A stretch of DNA of 64,000 bases, taken from positions 1 to 64,000 of the forward strand of contig NZ_JAMJWE010000020.1 in assembly GCF_023554105.1 (NCBI RefSeq). The letters are read 5' to 3'. The notes below the pieces were generated by a model. It was not told where the DNA came from. It ran no database searches and saw nothing but the letters and a program-made list of their open reading frames with translations. This document shows, one piece after another, positions 8,621 to 17,068 of the stretch; positions within the stretch are counted from its first letter, which is position 1, and each line of letters begins with the position of its first letter. The translations under genes were made by a program, and so were the position numbers. The stretch comes from Brucella sp. 21LCYQ03 (lineage in GTDB: Bacteria; Pseudomonadota; Alphaproteobacteria; Rhizobiales; Rhizobiaceae).

Positions 8621-10128
8621 CAGGCAGCAATTTTAGCGTTGTCGAACCAAGCGATGAATGCGGTCCGTTCGGCTTCTGTCAAATGCAGATAGTGCTTGGT
8701 GCGGCGATAGAGAATGTCGTTCGCTGTCTTCGCCCATTCTTTTGCAACGAGATAGCGAACTTCAGCTTCATAAAGATTGCCGCCGAAATGCTGACCAAGA
8801 CCGGAGAGGTCAGTTGCACCAGCAACGACGTCTTTTGTGCGCGCTCCATAGAGGCGACCATAATGCAAGGCCAGTTTGCGCGGCATCCATGGGTAGCTGT
8901 CGCGCAGGCTGTTCGCAAAAGTCTCGAAATCAGCATTGGCGATTTCGCCACCCGGAAGCGGAGCACCATGAGTCCAATCACCGCCCATTTTCGGGAAGAT
9001 GTGCTTTAAGCGATGCATGCCGCGCTCAGCAAGCTCGCGGAAAGTGGTGATCTTGCCGCCAAACACGTTTAACAATGGCGCGTCGTTGGTTTCATCAAGA
9101 TCGAAAACATAATCGCGGGTGACAGCGGACGGGTTGCCCTTGCCGTCATCAAATAGTGGACGTACGCCAGAGAAGCTGTGCAGCACGTCTTCGCGACGCA
9201 GCTTTTCCTTGAAATAGCGGTTCACTGCAGTGAGCAGGTAATCGATTTCTTTCTCATCTGCGCTGACATCTTCGGCGCGGCCTTCATAAGCGACATCGGT
9301 GGTGCCGATCAGCGCCTTGTCACCTTCATATGGATTGATGAAGATCACGCGCTTATCGTGGTTCTGTACCAGATAGGCATTCGCACCGGCCCAGAATTTA
9401 GGCACGATGATGTGGCTACCCTTGACCAAACGCACATTACGCGATGAGTTTGAGCCAGCGACGTTGGTGATGACGTCAGTAACCCATGGGCCTGCGCAAT
9501 TGACGATGCAACGCGCGCGGAAGCTGCGCACTTCGCCGGTATCGCGGTTCTTGGTTTCAACGATCCAGCCGCCTTTTTCGCGACGTGCCGATGTTACCGG
9601 TGTGCGGGTCAGAACGGTTGCACCCTTCTCAGCGGCACCAACAGCATTCAGAACAACGAGTCGGGCATCATCCACCCAGCAATCGGAATATTCAAAGCCC
9701 TTGGTGTACTGATCAAGGATTGGGGTGCCTTCCGGGTCGCGCTTGAGATCAAGCGTGCGTGTGCCGGGCAGCTTCCTGCGACCGCCAAGATGGTCGTAAA
9801 GGAACAGGCCGAGGCGGACGAGCCAAGCCGGACGATCCTGCGGGCTGTGTGGCAGAACAAAACGCATCGGCCAGATAATGTGCGGCGCTGCATTGAGCAG
9901 CACTTCGCGCTCGATCAGTGCTTCGCGCACAAGGCGAAATTCATAATATTCAAGATAGCGCAGACCACCATGCACTAGCTTGCCCGAACGCGATGAAGTG
10001 CCTTCCGCGAGATCGTCTTTTTCTGCCAGCACAACCTTGAGGCCGCGCCCGGCTGCATCGCGAGCCACGCCCGCGCCATTGATACCGCCGCCAATCACAA
10101 ACAGATCGCAGGTTTCCGGTTCAGCCAT
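8620..10128 (-). CDS. eryB: D-erythritol-1-phosphate dehydrogenase (GlpD-like, FAD)
   Basis: 502 residues. The FAD-binding Rossmann motif FVIGGGINGAGVARDAAGRG lies near the N-terminus, followed by GlpD-family blocks (SSRSGKLVHGGLRYLEYYEF, NCAGPWVTDV, VKGSHIIVPKF, FINPYEGDKALIGTTD, VFGGKITTFRELAE). EryB oxidises D-erythritol 1-phosphate to D-erythrulose 1-phosphate and passes electrons to the respiratory chain at the membrane. The frame continues to 10161, but the ATG at 10128 (MAEPETCD) has AAGGAG upstream and is preferred. It follows eryA by 63 bases. The gene is intact. Confidence 0.94.
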   Translation of the reverse strand: MAEPETCDLFVIGGGINGAGVARDAAGRGLKVVLAEKDDLAEGTSSRSGKLVHGGLRYLEYYEFRLVREALIEREVLLNAAPHIIWPMRFVLPHSPQDRPAWLVRLGLFLYDHLGGRRKLPGTRTLDLKRDPEGTPILDQYTKGFEYSDCWVDDARLVVLNAVGAAEKGATVLTRTPVTSARREKGGWIVETKNRDTGEVRSFRARCIVNCAGPWVTDVITNVAGSNSSRNVRLVKGSHIIVPKFWAGANAYLVQNHDKRVIFINPYEGDKALIGTTDVAYEGRAEDVSADEKEIDYLLTAVNRYFKEKLRREDVLHSFSGVRPLFDDGKGNPSAVTRDYVFDLDETNDAPLLNVFGGKITTFRELAERGMHRLKHIFPKMGGDWTHGAPLPGGEIANADFETFANSLRDSYPWMPRKLALHYGRLYGARTKDVVAGATDLSGLGQHFGGNLYEAEVRYLVAKEWAKTANDILYRRTKHYLHLTEAERTAFIAWFDNAKIAA

Positions 10129-10191
10129 CTCATGCTCCTTCGGATGCCGGAGTTCCGGCAAAATAATATGTCATCTCAGCCGATTGTCGAA

Positions 10192-11745
10192 TTACCGATC
10201 GGCTGCAAGCTTGTCCCAGATCGGGGTAAGAGCCAGTCGGGCGTCCTTGTAGGCGCCGAACAGTTCTGCGTAGCGTTGTGCCTGTGCGGCATCAGGTGCT
10301 TCGCCAGCGCCCAGCAAAGGTGCAACCCACTCCGCAATGCAATCTTCCATGTTGGAATAAGCACCAATAGCAACTGCCGCCATCATTGCAGCACCGGCAG
10401 CACCTGCTTCCTCACGCGATGAAACGCGCACCGGCGCATTGACTGCTGCGGAAAGCGTGCTGCGTAAGGCACGTGAGCGTGCTGCACCACCCGTGATACG
10501 CAGCTCCGCAGGCATATCACCCATCGCGGCATAGCAATCGCGCGTCGCCATGCCGAGGCCTTCAACCACGGAACGCACGAGTTCCGGGAATCGGTCGCGG
10601 CTCGAAAGTCCGATAAAGCCAGCGCGCGCAAAGGCATTCACGAAAGGTCCGCGTTCGCCAGCTTCCGAAATATAAGGATGATAAAGCAGCGCGCCGGGGC
10701 GGCTTGCATTGAACCATTCATCAAGGCGCGGGATCAGATCACTCAGCGAGACTGGTTTGTCTGCTGTGGACATAAGATCGGCTGCGATCTGCAATATCCA
10801 GTCGATATTGATCGTCGCGCCCATATTGGTCTGAACCTGCGTGACGATGCCGGGAACTGGCAGCGCGATAACGTAGCCTGTACCTTCCGCATTCAGGTTG
10901 ATCTCGGAAACAGGCTTCGCGCGCATATGCACGCCGGTAGAGCCAATCGTCGAGCAACCTGCATCGGCAGTGCCGGAATAAACGCCAGCGCCGAGTGCGG
11001 TCATCACCATATCGACATAGCCGAGACTCACCGGCGTACCGGCCAAAAGACCCGTTGCAGCGGCCGCGTCGGGGGACAAAGGATGCTGCGTCAGAGTGCC
11101 GTCTACGATTTCGGGCAGCAGATTGCGGCGCTTAATGAGACCGAGTGCTTCAATAACCACATCATCATATTGACGATTGCGGAAATTGCCGAACGTGAAA
11201 CTGGCTTCTGAAGGGTCTGTGGCACGGACGCCGGTGAGGTTGAGATAAAGCCAGTCCTTACAATGAAGGGCGACTTCCGCATTATCGAGCAGTTCCGGGA
11301 CGAAACTGTTCATATGCGCCATTTGTGTGCCTTGCTGGCAGGTGTTCAGCCCGGTGCCGGTCGCTTCAAAGCGCGCACGGTTCATCGGTCCTGCTGCAAG
11401 TTTCGTAACTGTATTGGCGGCGCGCGCATCGAGCCATATCCATGCATCGCCGACGGGCTTGTTGTCCCGCCCAACCAGCCATGTGCCGTCGCCCTGTCCA
11501 GTGACGGAAACAGCAGCGGTGCGGGTGCTTAGATTCGGAATTTTCTCTGCAAGACCGCGCAGAGCTTTGGCGCAATCTTGCCATGTCTGGGAGAGAGACT
11601 GCGTAACAGCACCATGTTCGCCGGTTTCATATTTGTTGCGGACAGCCGCCGAATCGAGTTGACGACCATTCAGGTCGAATGCCACAGCCTTGACGACGGA
11701 CGTGCCCGCGTCGATGCCGATGATTATATCACCTTGACCACGCAT
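10192..11745 (-). CDS. eryA: Erythritol kinase
   Basis: 517 residues of the FGGY carbohydrate kinase family; phosphorylates erythritol to D-erythritol 1-phosphate with ATP. Seen are the N-terminal phosphate loop IIIGIDAGTSVVKAVAFDL, SVTGQGDGTWLVG, the central STIGSTGVHM and the C-terminal ATP-site blocks RITGGAARSRALR and EEAGAAGAAMMA. Two ATGs are possible: 11766 (MGKRNSV) and 11745 (MRGQGDII). I prefer 11745, because the better ribosome-binding site (GGGAGGAAA) belongs to a small out-of-frame ORF at 11753-11785 that stops 7 bases upstream, suggesting coupled translation. It is the first structural gene of eryABCD. Confidence 0.93.
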   Translation of the reverse strand: MRGQGDIIIGIDAGTSVVKAVAFDLNGRQLDSAAVRNKYETGEHGAVTQSLSQTWQDCAKALRGLAEKIPNLSTRTAAVSVTGQGDGTWLVGRDNKPVGDAWIWLDARAANTVTKLAAGPMNRARFEATGTGLNTCQQGTQMAHMNSFVPELLDNAEVALHCKDWLYLNLTGVRATDPSEASFTFGNFRNRQYDDVVIEALGLIKRRNLLPEIVDGTLTQHPLSPDAAAATGLLAGTPVSLGYVDMVMTALGAGVYSGTADAGCSTIGSTGVHMRAKPVSEINLNAEGTGYVIALPVPGIVTQVQTNMGATINIDWILQIAADLMSTADKPVSLSDLIPRLDEWFNASRPGALLYHPYISEAGERGPFVNAFARAGFIGLSSRDRFPELVRSVVEGLGMATRDCYAAMGDMPAELRITGGAARSRALRSTLSAAVNAPVRVSSREEAGAAGAAMMAAVAIGAYSNMEDCIAEWVAPLLGAGEAPDAAQAQRYAELFGAYKDARLALTPIWDKLAADR

Positions 11746-11752
11746 GACTGAA

Positions 11753-11785
11753 TTACGCTTTCCCAATGTGGTCCTTAACGGACAT
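11753..11785 (-). CDS. Ten-residue leader ORF upstream of eryA
   Basis: Reading on the minus strand, GGGAGGAAATCCAA is followed by ATG and ten sense codons (MSVKDHIGKA), then TAA. The stop lies 7 bases before the eryA ATG at 11745 and in another frame. The spacing of the Shine-Dalgarno is ideal for this ATG, whereas eryA itself has none as good. It may be a coupling leader peptide; the alternative is a single-base change that has disconnected an earlier, longer eryA start. Confidence 0.4.
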   Translation of the reverse strand: MSVKDHIGKA

Positions 11786-11863
11786 TTGGATTTCCTCCCG
11801 CGACGAAATTTGTCGCTTGCTGCCCATTGTTTTAATCAAAACAGGCTTTTGCATCTAGTTGAG

Positions 11864-11893
11864 ATAACATAACGATACGGGCCTGTCTGTAAA
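11864..11893 (-). promoter_or_regulatory. Candidate eryA promoter
   Basis: On the minus strand, TTTACA (11888-11893) and TATGTT (11866-11871) are spaced by 16 bases, about 80 bases before the leader ATG. The -10 overlaps an ATAACAT word also found twice near the divergent promoter. This is a moderate match to a housekeeping promoter and is not proven. Confidence 0.4.
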
Positions 11894-11917
11894 ATTTTTG
11901 TGCACAAGCATTTTTTT

Positions 11918-11950
11918 TCACCAAAAGGTGATAGCGGTGAATTTCACCGC
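11918..11950. promoter_or_regulatory. Tandem palindromes, candidate EryD operators
   Basis: Two adjacent inverted repeats share a GGTGA/TCACC half-site: TCACCAAAAGGTGA (11918-11931) and the perfect 17-mer GCGGTGAATTTCACCGC (11934-11950). They sit just upstream of the candidate eryA promoter, in the region between eryA and the divergent transporter operon. Binding by EryD is the likely reading but could equally involve the second DeoR protein. The rest of 11951-12187 is AT-rich and shows nothing else. Confidence 0.5.
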
Positions 11951-12187
11951 ATATAATCGGGGTTTATTTGGATACAAAGAAGTATTATTCAGATGTTTTA
12001 GGGTGGCTTAATTCTATTAAATTACTGTTTTAATTAACAAAAATTCTAGATTGCTCTCAGGGGAGTGCACTTTCTATTTTTCAGAGGACTGGGTGGGTAT
12101 TCCAGCTTTTGTGGCGAAATTCGCTGGAGTTGTGTGTATTTTTGGTGTTCAAATGTGCAAAATGGAACGCGTTTCTAAAAGTCCTGA

Positions 12188-12235
12188 TTGACAGTTATAT
12201 GTCTTTATAACATGATTATTAGAGTTGATAACATG
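12188..12235 (+). promoter_or_regulatory. Candidate promoter/operator of the transporter operon
   Basis: TTGACA at 12188-12193 and CATGAT at 12211-12216 are spaced by 17 bases. The word ATAACATG occurs at 12207-12214 and again at 12228-12235, exactly 21 bases (two helical turns) apart, overlapping and following the -10. A related ATAACAT is at 11864-11870. The pattern suggests repressor binding over the promoter, perhaps by the DeoR protein encoded at 17069. The interval 12236-12481 holds no convincing gene. Confidence 0.45.
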
Positions 12236-12481
12236 CTGCTATCATAGATCATGACGGCGGCATCTTTGTTTGAAGGCTTACGCGGAGGGGCGGCGCCGGC
12301 AACATGCGGAGGATTTATGTTTCAGATTTCTGCTCCTGTTTGCTTTGCCTCTTTGGCTGCACGTCATTTCGTGGTCGCTAAGGTTATGTATCATCCGTGC
12401 AGTCATGAGGCCGTATAGGTCTAACCGCATCATCCGTTTCTATAACGACAATCCGGCAGAATTTGCTGAAGGCGTTTGATA

Positions 12482-13135
12482 ATGAGTACACAAGCTAATC
12501 AAGTTACACCAAAGCCCGCCAAATCAAGTCGCGCCGTCCTCTGGAGCGTGATCGCTGCGGTGGTGGTTATCGGTGCAATTGGATTTGACACGAAGGTCGT
12601 GAAGATCGGTTCTGATGCCGACGTGCGTCAGCAGGTCTTTTCGCCTGACGCGTATGGCGCGGCAGAGTTTCCAAAGGTTAAGGCCAGCGTTGAAGAACGT
12701 GCAGCTGATGCTGTTGAAGTTGGTACAGCGCTTGCCGCCGACAAAGACGCAGCCGGTAAAAAATACGGCGTTGGCAGCGTGAACCCGGTTATTCCGGTCA
12801 AGTTCACAGGCACTGTCGAAGAGCGCAAGTCCAACTACAATGTCATCAAGGTCGATGGTTTTCCTGAAGGCATGGCTATCCGCGTTCAGACGGGCCCAGC
12901 GGTGAATGGTACCGACCTGCGTGACGCGACGGGCACAATCGAATTTGGTCAGTTCAAGAACCAGATCGAATTCCAGAACGCTGGTTCTGCTCTCAACAAT
13001 GAGATGAAGAAACAGGTTCTTGAAGGTGTTGATGTCGATAATCTCGTTGGCAAGACAGTGACGGTGACGGGCGTTTTCAAGCTTGTTAATCCTAAAAACT
13101 GGCTGGTTACGCCGGTGGGGTTTGAAGTAAAATGA
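12482..13135 (+). CDS. DUF2291 protein, partner of sugar ABC transporter
   Basis: 217 residues with one N-terminal hydrophobic segment (AVLWSVIAAVVVIGAIGFDT, about residues 18-37) and a periplasmic part containing the family blocks PVIPVKFTGTVEE, VQTGPAVNGTDLRDATG, FGQFKNQIEFQNAGSALN and LVGKTVTVTGVF. DUF2291 proteins occur next to Rbs-type importers; their role is unknown. Unlike the second copy in this window (26758-27402) this one has no lipobox and is a membrane anchor type. I start at ATG 12482 with GAAGG upstream. Its stop overlaps the ATG of the ATPase gene (ATGA), so the two are translationally coupled. Confidence 0.85.
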   Translation: MSTQANQVTPKPAKSSRAVLWSVIAAVVVIGAIGFDTKVVKIGSDADVRQQVFSPDAYGAAEFPKVKASVEERAADAVEVGTALAADKDAAGKKYGVGSVNPVIPVKFTGTVEERKSNYNVIKVDGFPEGMAIRVQTGPAVNGTDLRDATGTIEFGQFKNQIEFQNAGSALNNEMKKQVLEGVDVDNLVGKTVTVTGVFKLVNPKNWLVTPVGFEVK

Positions 13136-14673
13136 CCGTTCAAACCAAAGTTGAAGGCAAGCACGGCGAAGTCGTTCTTTCCGCACATGATGTTGCCAAG
13201 GCTTATGGGCGTATCAATGCGCTCAAGGGCGTGAACTTTGAAATACGTCGCGGTCAGGTCACCACGCTTTTTGGCGAAAACGGTGCTGGCAAGTCGACGC
13301 TGATGAAAGTTCTGTCGGGCGTTATTCAGCCGACATCGGGCACGATCATTCTTGATGGCGAACCTGTCACGTTCAATTCCTCCTCGGAAGCGCGTGATCG
13401 CGGTATTTCGATTATCCATCAGGAATTGAGCCTCGCGACCAACATGAATGTGCGCGACAACATATTCATGGGCCGCGAAATCCGTGGTGCATCGGGCGTG
13501 AACTTCGCTGAAGAAGAGCGCCTGACACGCGAATTGCTTGCAGAGCTTGAAGAAGACATTGATCCGCTAACGCCTGTTGAAGAACTTCGCCTTGGTCAGC
13601 AGCAGGTGGTCGAAATCGCACGTGCGCTTTCGGTTAATTCGCGCATTCTGATCATGGATGAGCCTACGTCTGCGTTGAGTGCTTCGGAAGTTGAAGTGCT
13701 GTTCAAGGTTATTCGTGATCTGACGGCACGTGGCGTTGCCATCGTTTACATCTCGCACCATCTCGAAGAAGCCTTGCAGATCACCGATCATGCGGTTGTG
13801 CTGCGGGACGGTGCAATGACTGCTTACGCCCCACGTGCGGACATTGATCTCGAATGGATCGTTCGCAACATGGTTGGCGAAAACTTTGATCTTGGTTCGC
13901 CTCCGACCGGATACGAATGGGGCGATACAGCACTTTCCGTTGAAGGTCTGACCGTTCAGGATAAGTCGGGCGATTTCGCTCTTGTCGACAATATGTCGCT
14001 CAATGTGCGCGCCGGTGAGATCGTTTGTATCTACGGTTTGATGGGCGCTGGTCGTACCGAGCTTCTCGAAACCGTTGCAGGCCGTCTGAAAGCAAGTTCG
14101 GGCAGCATTTTGCTCAACGGCCAGGATGTGGCGGGTCTGACGATTGCGCAGCGCATCGATCAGGGTCTCGTTCTGGTGCCGGAAGATCGTCAGCGCGATG
14201 GTCTTGTGCAGACGATGACAGTTGGTCGTAACTTATCGCTCGCCAGCATTGGAGAAATGACGAAAGGCCTTTTCACCTCCAAAAACCGTGAAAAGAATAT
14301 CGTCGATCAGTCGATTAAGAACGTTCACATCAAGACGGATGGTGGCGAAGCCGCAATCGGTTCGCTTTCCGGCGGCAACCAGCAGAAAGTCGTGATTGGC
14401 AAGATGCTGGCGACTGAGCCGAAGGTTATCCTGCTGGATGAGCCAAGCCGCGGTATCGATATTGGCGCGAAGGCCGAAGTGTTCAGGCTTCTGGCCGAGA
14501 AAGCCAAAGACGGGTTGGCGGTTGTCTACACCACATCTGAAGTCGGCGAGTGCCTTAGCATCGCTCATCGTATCATTGTTATGCACCGTGGACGCATCTC
14601 GGCCGAATTTGGCTCTGATGTCTCCAAGGAAAAGATCATGGCCGCCTCGGGCGAATCCATGGTCGGCCATTAG
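13132..14673 (+). CDS. eryE: Sugar ABC transporter ATPase (RbsA type), probable erythritol uptake
   Basis: 513 residues with two fused nucleotide-binding domains, as in RbsA/XylG. Domain 1 has Walker [10 protein letters not shown] (about 48-56), signature LRLGQQQVVEI and Walker [12 protein letters not shown]; domain 2 has a degenerate Walker A (GLMGAGRTE), signature LSGGNQQKV and [14 protein letters not shown], the usual asymmetry. It would power import by the permease and binding protein downstream. The setting beside eryABCD makes a tetritol the likely substrate; the symbol follows rhizobial eryEFG naming and is inference. Confidence 0.85.
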   Translation: MTVQTKVEGKHGEVVLSAHDVAKAYGRINALKGVNFEIRRGQVTTLFGENGAGKSTLMKVLSGVIQPTSGTIILDGEPVTFNSSSEARDRGISIIHQELSLATNMNVRDNIFMGREIRGASGVNFAEEERLTRELLAELEEDIDPLTPVEELRLGQQQVVEIARALSVNSRILIMDEPTSALSASEVEVLFKVIRDLTARGVAIVYISHHLEEALQITDHAVVLRDGAMTAYAPRADIDLEWIVRNMVGENFDLGSPPTGYEWGDTALSVEGLTVQDKSGDFALVDNMSLNVRAGEIVCIYGLMGAGRTELLETVAGRLKASSGSILLNGQDVAGLTIAQRIDQGLVLVPEDRQRDGLVQTMTVGRNLSLASIGEMTKGLFTSKNREKNIVDQSIKNVHIKTDGGEAAIGSLSGGNQQKVVIGKMLATEPKVILLDEPSRGIDIGAKAEVFRLLAEKAKDGLAVVYTTSEVGECLSIAHRIIVMHRGRISAEFGSDVSKEKIMAASGESMVGH

Positions 14674-14772
14674 AGCGCGTTTCGATCTGATTGGATCAGA
14701 TCGGCGCTCTAAGCTTTTGTCTAAACGCGCATCTGTCCGAAAACCGTTTCACACTTTTCGGGATGCGCTCTA
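14672..14772. repeat. Composite palindromic intergenic repeat
   Basis: About 100 bases between the ATPase stop and the permease. The left half is a palindrome GAGCGCGTTTCGATCTGATT with GATCAGATCGGCGCTC; the right half (GCGCATCTGTCCGAAAACCG ... CGGGATGCGCTC) belongs to the same family as the units at 32055 and 35515. It starts at the last base of the stop codon. Mosaic elements of this type are common between rhizobial genes. Confidence 0.8.
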
Positions 14773-14796
14773 AAATAGTTATGGAGCACTGATAGA

Positions 14797-15834
14797 ATGT
14801 CAGTCACGACTACAAAAGAAAAAGCGGCTCCGAATGGGGCGAAGCGGAAAACCAGCATCGTGCATTTGCTGCTCGAAGGTCGTGCGTTTTTTGCGCTGAT
14901 CGCGATTATCGCGGCCTTTTCATTCCTTTCGCCTTATTATTTCACCGTCAATAACTTCCTGATCATGTCGTCGCATGTAGCCATTTTTGGCTTGTTGGCG
15001 ATTGGCATGCTGCTGGTTATTTTGAATGGAGGTATCGATCTTTCGGTCGGCTCCACACTTGGCCTTGCAGGCGTTGTTGCTGGCTTTTTGATGCAGGGCG
15101 TCAATATTCCGGAACTGGGCGTTATTCTGTATTTCCCGGTCTGGGCAGTTGTCATCATCACCTGTGCGCTCGGTGCGTTTGTTGGTGCAATTAACGGCGT
15201 TTTGATTGCTTATCTGCGTGTTCCCGCCTTCGTGGCAACGCTCGGCGTGCTTTATTGCGCACGCGGTGTAGCGCTTTTGATGACCAATGGTCTGACCTAC
15301 AACAATCTTGGCGGTCGTCCTGAACTCGGCAATACCGGCTTCGATTGGTTGGGCTTCAATACGCTTTTTGGTGTGCCTATTGGTGTTCTGGTTCTGGCCG
15401 TTCTCGCGATCATCGTCGCAGTCGTGCTTAACCGTACAGCCTTTGGCCGCTGGCTTTATGCCTCGGGCGGCAATGAACGTGCAGCCGAACTTTCCGGCGT
15501 TCCGGTCAAGCGCGTGCAGATTTCGGTCTATGTGATTTCGGGCATCTGTGCCGCAATCGCTGGTCTGGTTCTGTCGTCGCAGCTGACCTCTGCTGGCCCA
15601 ACCGCAGGCACGACATACGAGCTGACGGCAATCGCTGCAGTGGTTATTGGTGGTGCAGCGCTGACGGGTGGTCGCGGTACAATTCTTGGTACGCTTTTGG
15701 GCGCTTTCGTGATTGGCTTCCTCTCCGATGGCCTCGTGATCATCGGCGTATCGTCCTACTGGCAGACCGTATTTACCGGCGCGGTTATCGTGCTCGCGGT
15801 TCTGCTCAACAGCATTCAATATTCCCGACGTTAA
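14797..15834 (+). CDS. eryF: Sugar ABC transporter permease (RbsC type)
   Basis: 345 residues with about nine or ten hydrophobic helices and the RbsC family blocks GMLLVILNGGIDLSVGSTLG, VPAFVATLGVLYCARG, GGNERAAELSGVPVKRVQ, and the C-terminal VIGGAALTGGRGTILGTLLG. It forms the inner-membrane channel of the importer. A GGAG precedes the ATG. It is separated from the ATPase only by a palindromic repeat. Substrate is inferred from the erythritol neighbourhood. Confidence 0.86.
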   Translation: MSVTTTKEKAAPNGAKRKTSIVHLLLEGRAFFALIAIIAAFSFLSPYYFTVNNFLIMSSHVAIFGLLAIGMLLVILNGGIDLSVGSTLGLAGVVAGFLMQGVNIPELGVILYFPVWAVVIITCALGAFVGAINGVLIAYLRVPAFVATLGVLYCARGVALLMTNGLTYNNLGGRPELGNTGFDWLGFNTLFGVPIGVLVLAVLAIIVAVVLNRTAFGRWLYASGGNERAAELSGVPVKRVQISVYVISGICAAIAGLVLSSQLTSAGPTAGTTYELTAIAAVVIGGAALTGGRGTILGTLLGAFVIGFLSDGLVIIGVSSYWQTVFTGAVIVLAVLLNSIQYSRR

Positions 15835-15843
15835 ACAAAGTTA

Positions 15844-15873
15844 CGGCTCCGCTCACCGTTCCGGGCGGAGCCG
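15844..15873 (+). other. Intergenic hairpin before the binding-protein gene
   Basis: Stem CGGCTCCGC / GCGGAGCCG (9 bp) with a 12-base loop, no T-run after it. It lies between the permease and binding-protein genes, so it may be an mRNA processing or stabilising hairpin, or an inefficient terminator. Confidence 0.55.
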
Positions 15874-16006
15874 GTTCTTCGGGGGTAGCGAAAACATTCC
15901 ACAACGGCGATCAAGCAAAATGCCTCGCCTTTTGGAAATGGTAACGCCGGTTTACCGGCCCGGTAAATCAGCATAGTGCAACGATAATCTTTTACGGGAG
16001 TGAGAC

Positions 16007-16954
16007 ATGTTTAAGAAGGGTATGCGCGTTCTTTTTGCTGCAGCAGCAGCATTGCCGCTTATCGCCAGCACCGCATGGGCTGAAGGTCTGATCTCAATCG
16101 TGGTCAACGATCCTTCGAACCCATATTGGTACACTGAAGGCGAAATCGCCAAGAAAACCGCTGAAGGCCTCGGCTATTCGGCTGTTGTTGGCGGCCACAA
16201 GGGCGACACCAACACCGAAAGCAACCTGATCGACACCGCGATCACCAACAAGTCGGTTGCGATCATTCTTGATCCTGCAAATGCTGACGGTTCTGTTGGT
16301 GCAGTTAAGCGCGCTGTCGCAGCTGGCGTTCCAGTGTTCCTCGTAAACGCTGAAATCAACCAGGAAGGCCTTGCTAAGGCACAGCTCGTTTCAAACAACG
16401 CACAGGGCGCAGCACTCGGTGCAACGCAGTGGGTTGAGAGCGTTGGTGATAAAGGCAAATATGTTGAGCTGTTCGGTTCGCCGTCAGACAATAATGCTGC
16501 CACCCGTTCGAACGGCTATGAAACTGTTCTTTCGCAGTACCCAGACCTCGTAAAGGCTGGTCAGGACGTTGCGAACTGGAACCGTACACAGGGTCACGAC
16601 AAGATGCAGGCTTTGCTTCAGGCAAACCCAGACATCATCGGCGTTATCTCGGGTAACGACGAAATGGCTCTCGGTGCAATCGCTGCCCTGAAGAAGGCTG
16701 GTAAGCTTGATCAGGTTAAGGTTGGCGGTTTCGACGGTTCGCCAGATGCAGTTGCTGCAATCAAGGCTGGTGAACTTCAGTACACCGTTCTTCAGCCAGT
16801 TGCGATTTTCTCGGAAGCTGCTGTTAAGCAGGCCGACAACTTCATCAAGACAGGCAAGACCGGCGTTGACCAGGAAAAGCAGCTTTTCGATTGCTTCCTG
16901 ATCACCAAGGACAATGTTGACAAGTACACTGCTCCATTCGTTCTGGAACAGTAA
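16007..16954 (+). CDS. eryG: Periplasmic sugar-binding protein (RbsB type)
   Basis: 315 residues. A signal peptide (charged MFKKGMR, hydrophobic FAAAAALPLIAST, AWA cleavage site at about 24-26) is followed by a type I periplasmic binding fold: LISIVVNDPSNPYWYTEGE, ALLQANPDIIGVISGNDEMA, VKVGGFDGSPDAVAAI and YTVLQPVAIFSEAAVKQAD. GGGAG precedes the ATG. It delivers the substrate to the permease; a tetritol is likely from context. A strong terminator follows, so it ends the transporter operon. Confidence 0.87.
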   Translation: MFKKGMRVLFAAAAALPLIASTAWAEGLISIVVNDPSNPYWYTEGEIAKKTAEGLGYSAVVGGHKGDTNTESNLIDTAITNKSVAIILDPANADGSVGAVKRAVAAGVPVFLVNAEINQEGLAKAQLVSNNAQGAALGATQWVESVGDKGKYVELFGSPSDNNAATRSNGYETVLSQYPDLVKAGQDVANWNRTQGHDKMQALLQANPDIIGVISGNDEMALGAIAALKKAGKLDQVKVGGFDGSPDAVAAIKAGELQYTVLQPVAIFSEAAVKQADNFIKTGKTGVDQEKQLFDCFLITKDNVDKYTAPFVLEQ

Positions 16955-16967
16955 GAACTGACAAGAT

Positions 16968-16995
16968 GGGGCGCGGTGTAGTCCGCGCCCCGTTT
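16968..16995 (+). terminator. Terminator after the binding-protein gene
   Basis: Stem GGGGCGCGG / CCGCGCCCC with a 6-base loop followed by GTTTAT. It closes the 12482-16954 transport operon. Confidence 0.8.
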
Positions 16996-17068
16996 ATACT
17001 TTTAGTACCGAGGCTATGAATCGGGACCGGCCAATAGGAAATTGGCGGGCTGGGGACGAGTGATAGGC

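Noticed and set aside
12270-12479. 69-residue ORF upstream of the DUF2291 gene
   Set aside because: It reads as low-quality, arginine-rich sequence, lies in the promoter leader and ends at the DUF2291 start; no homology is apparent.
11786-12481. Riboswitch in the eryA/transporter gap
   Set aside because: Only short palindromes and direct repeats typical of protein operators are seen, with no multi-helix conserved RNA pattern.
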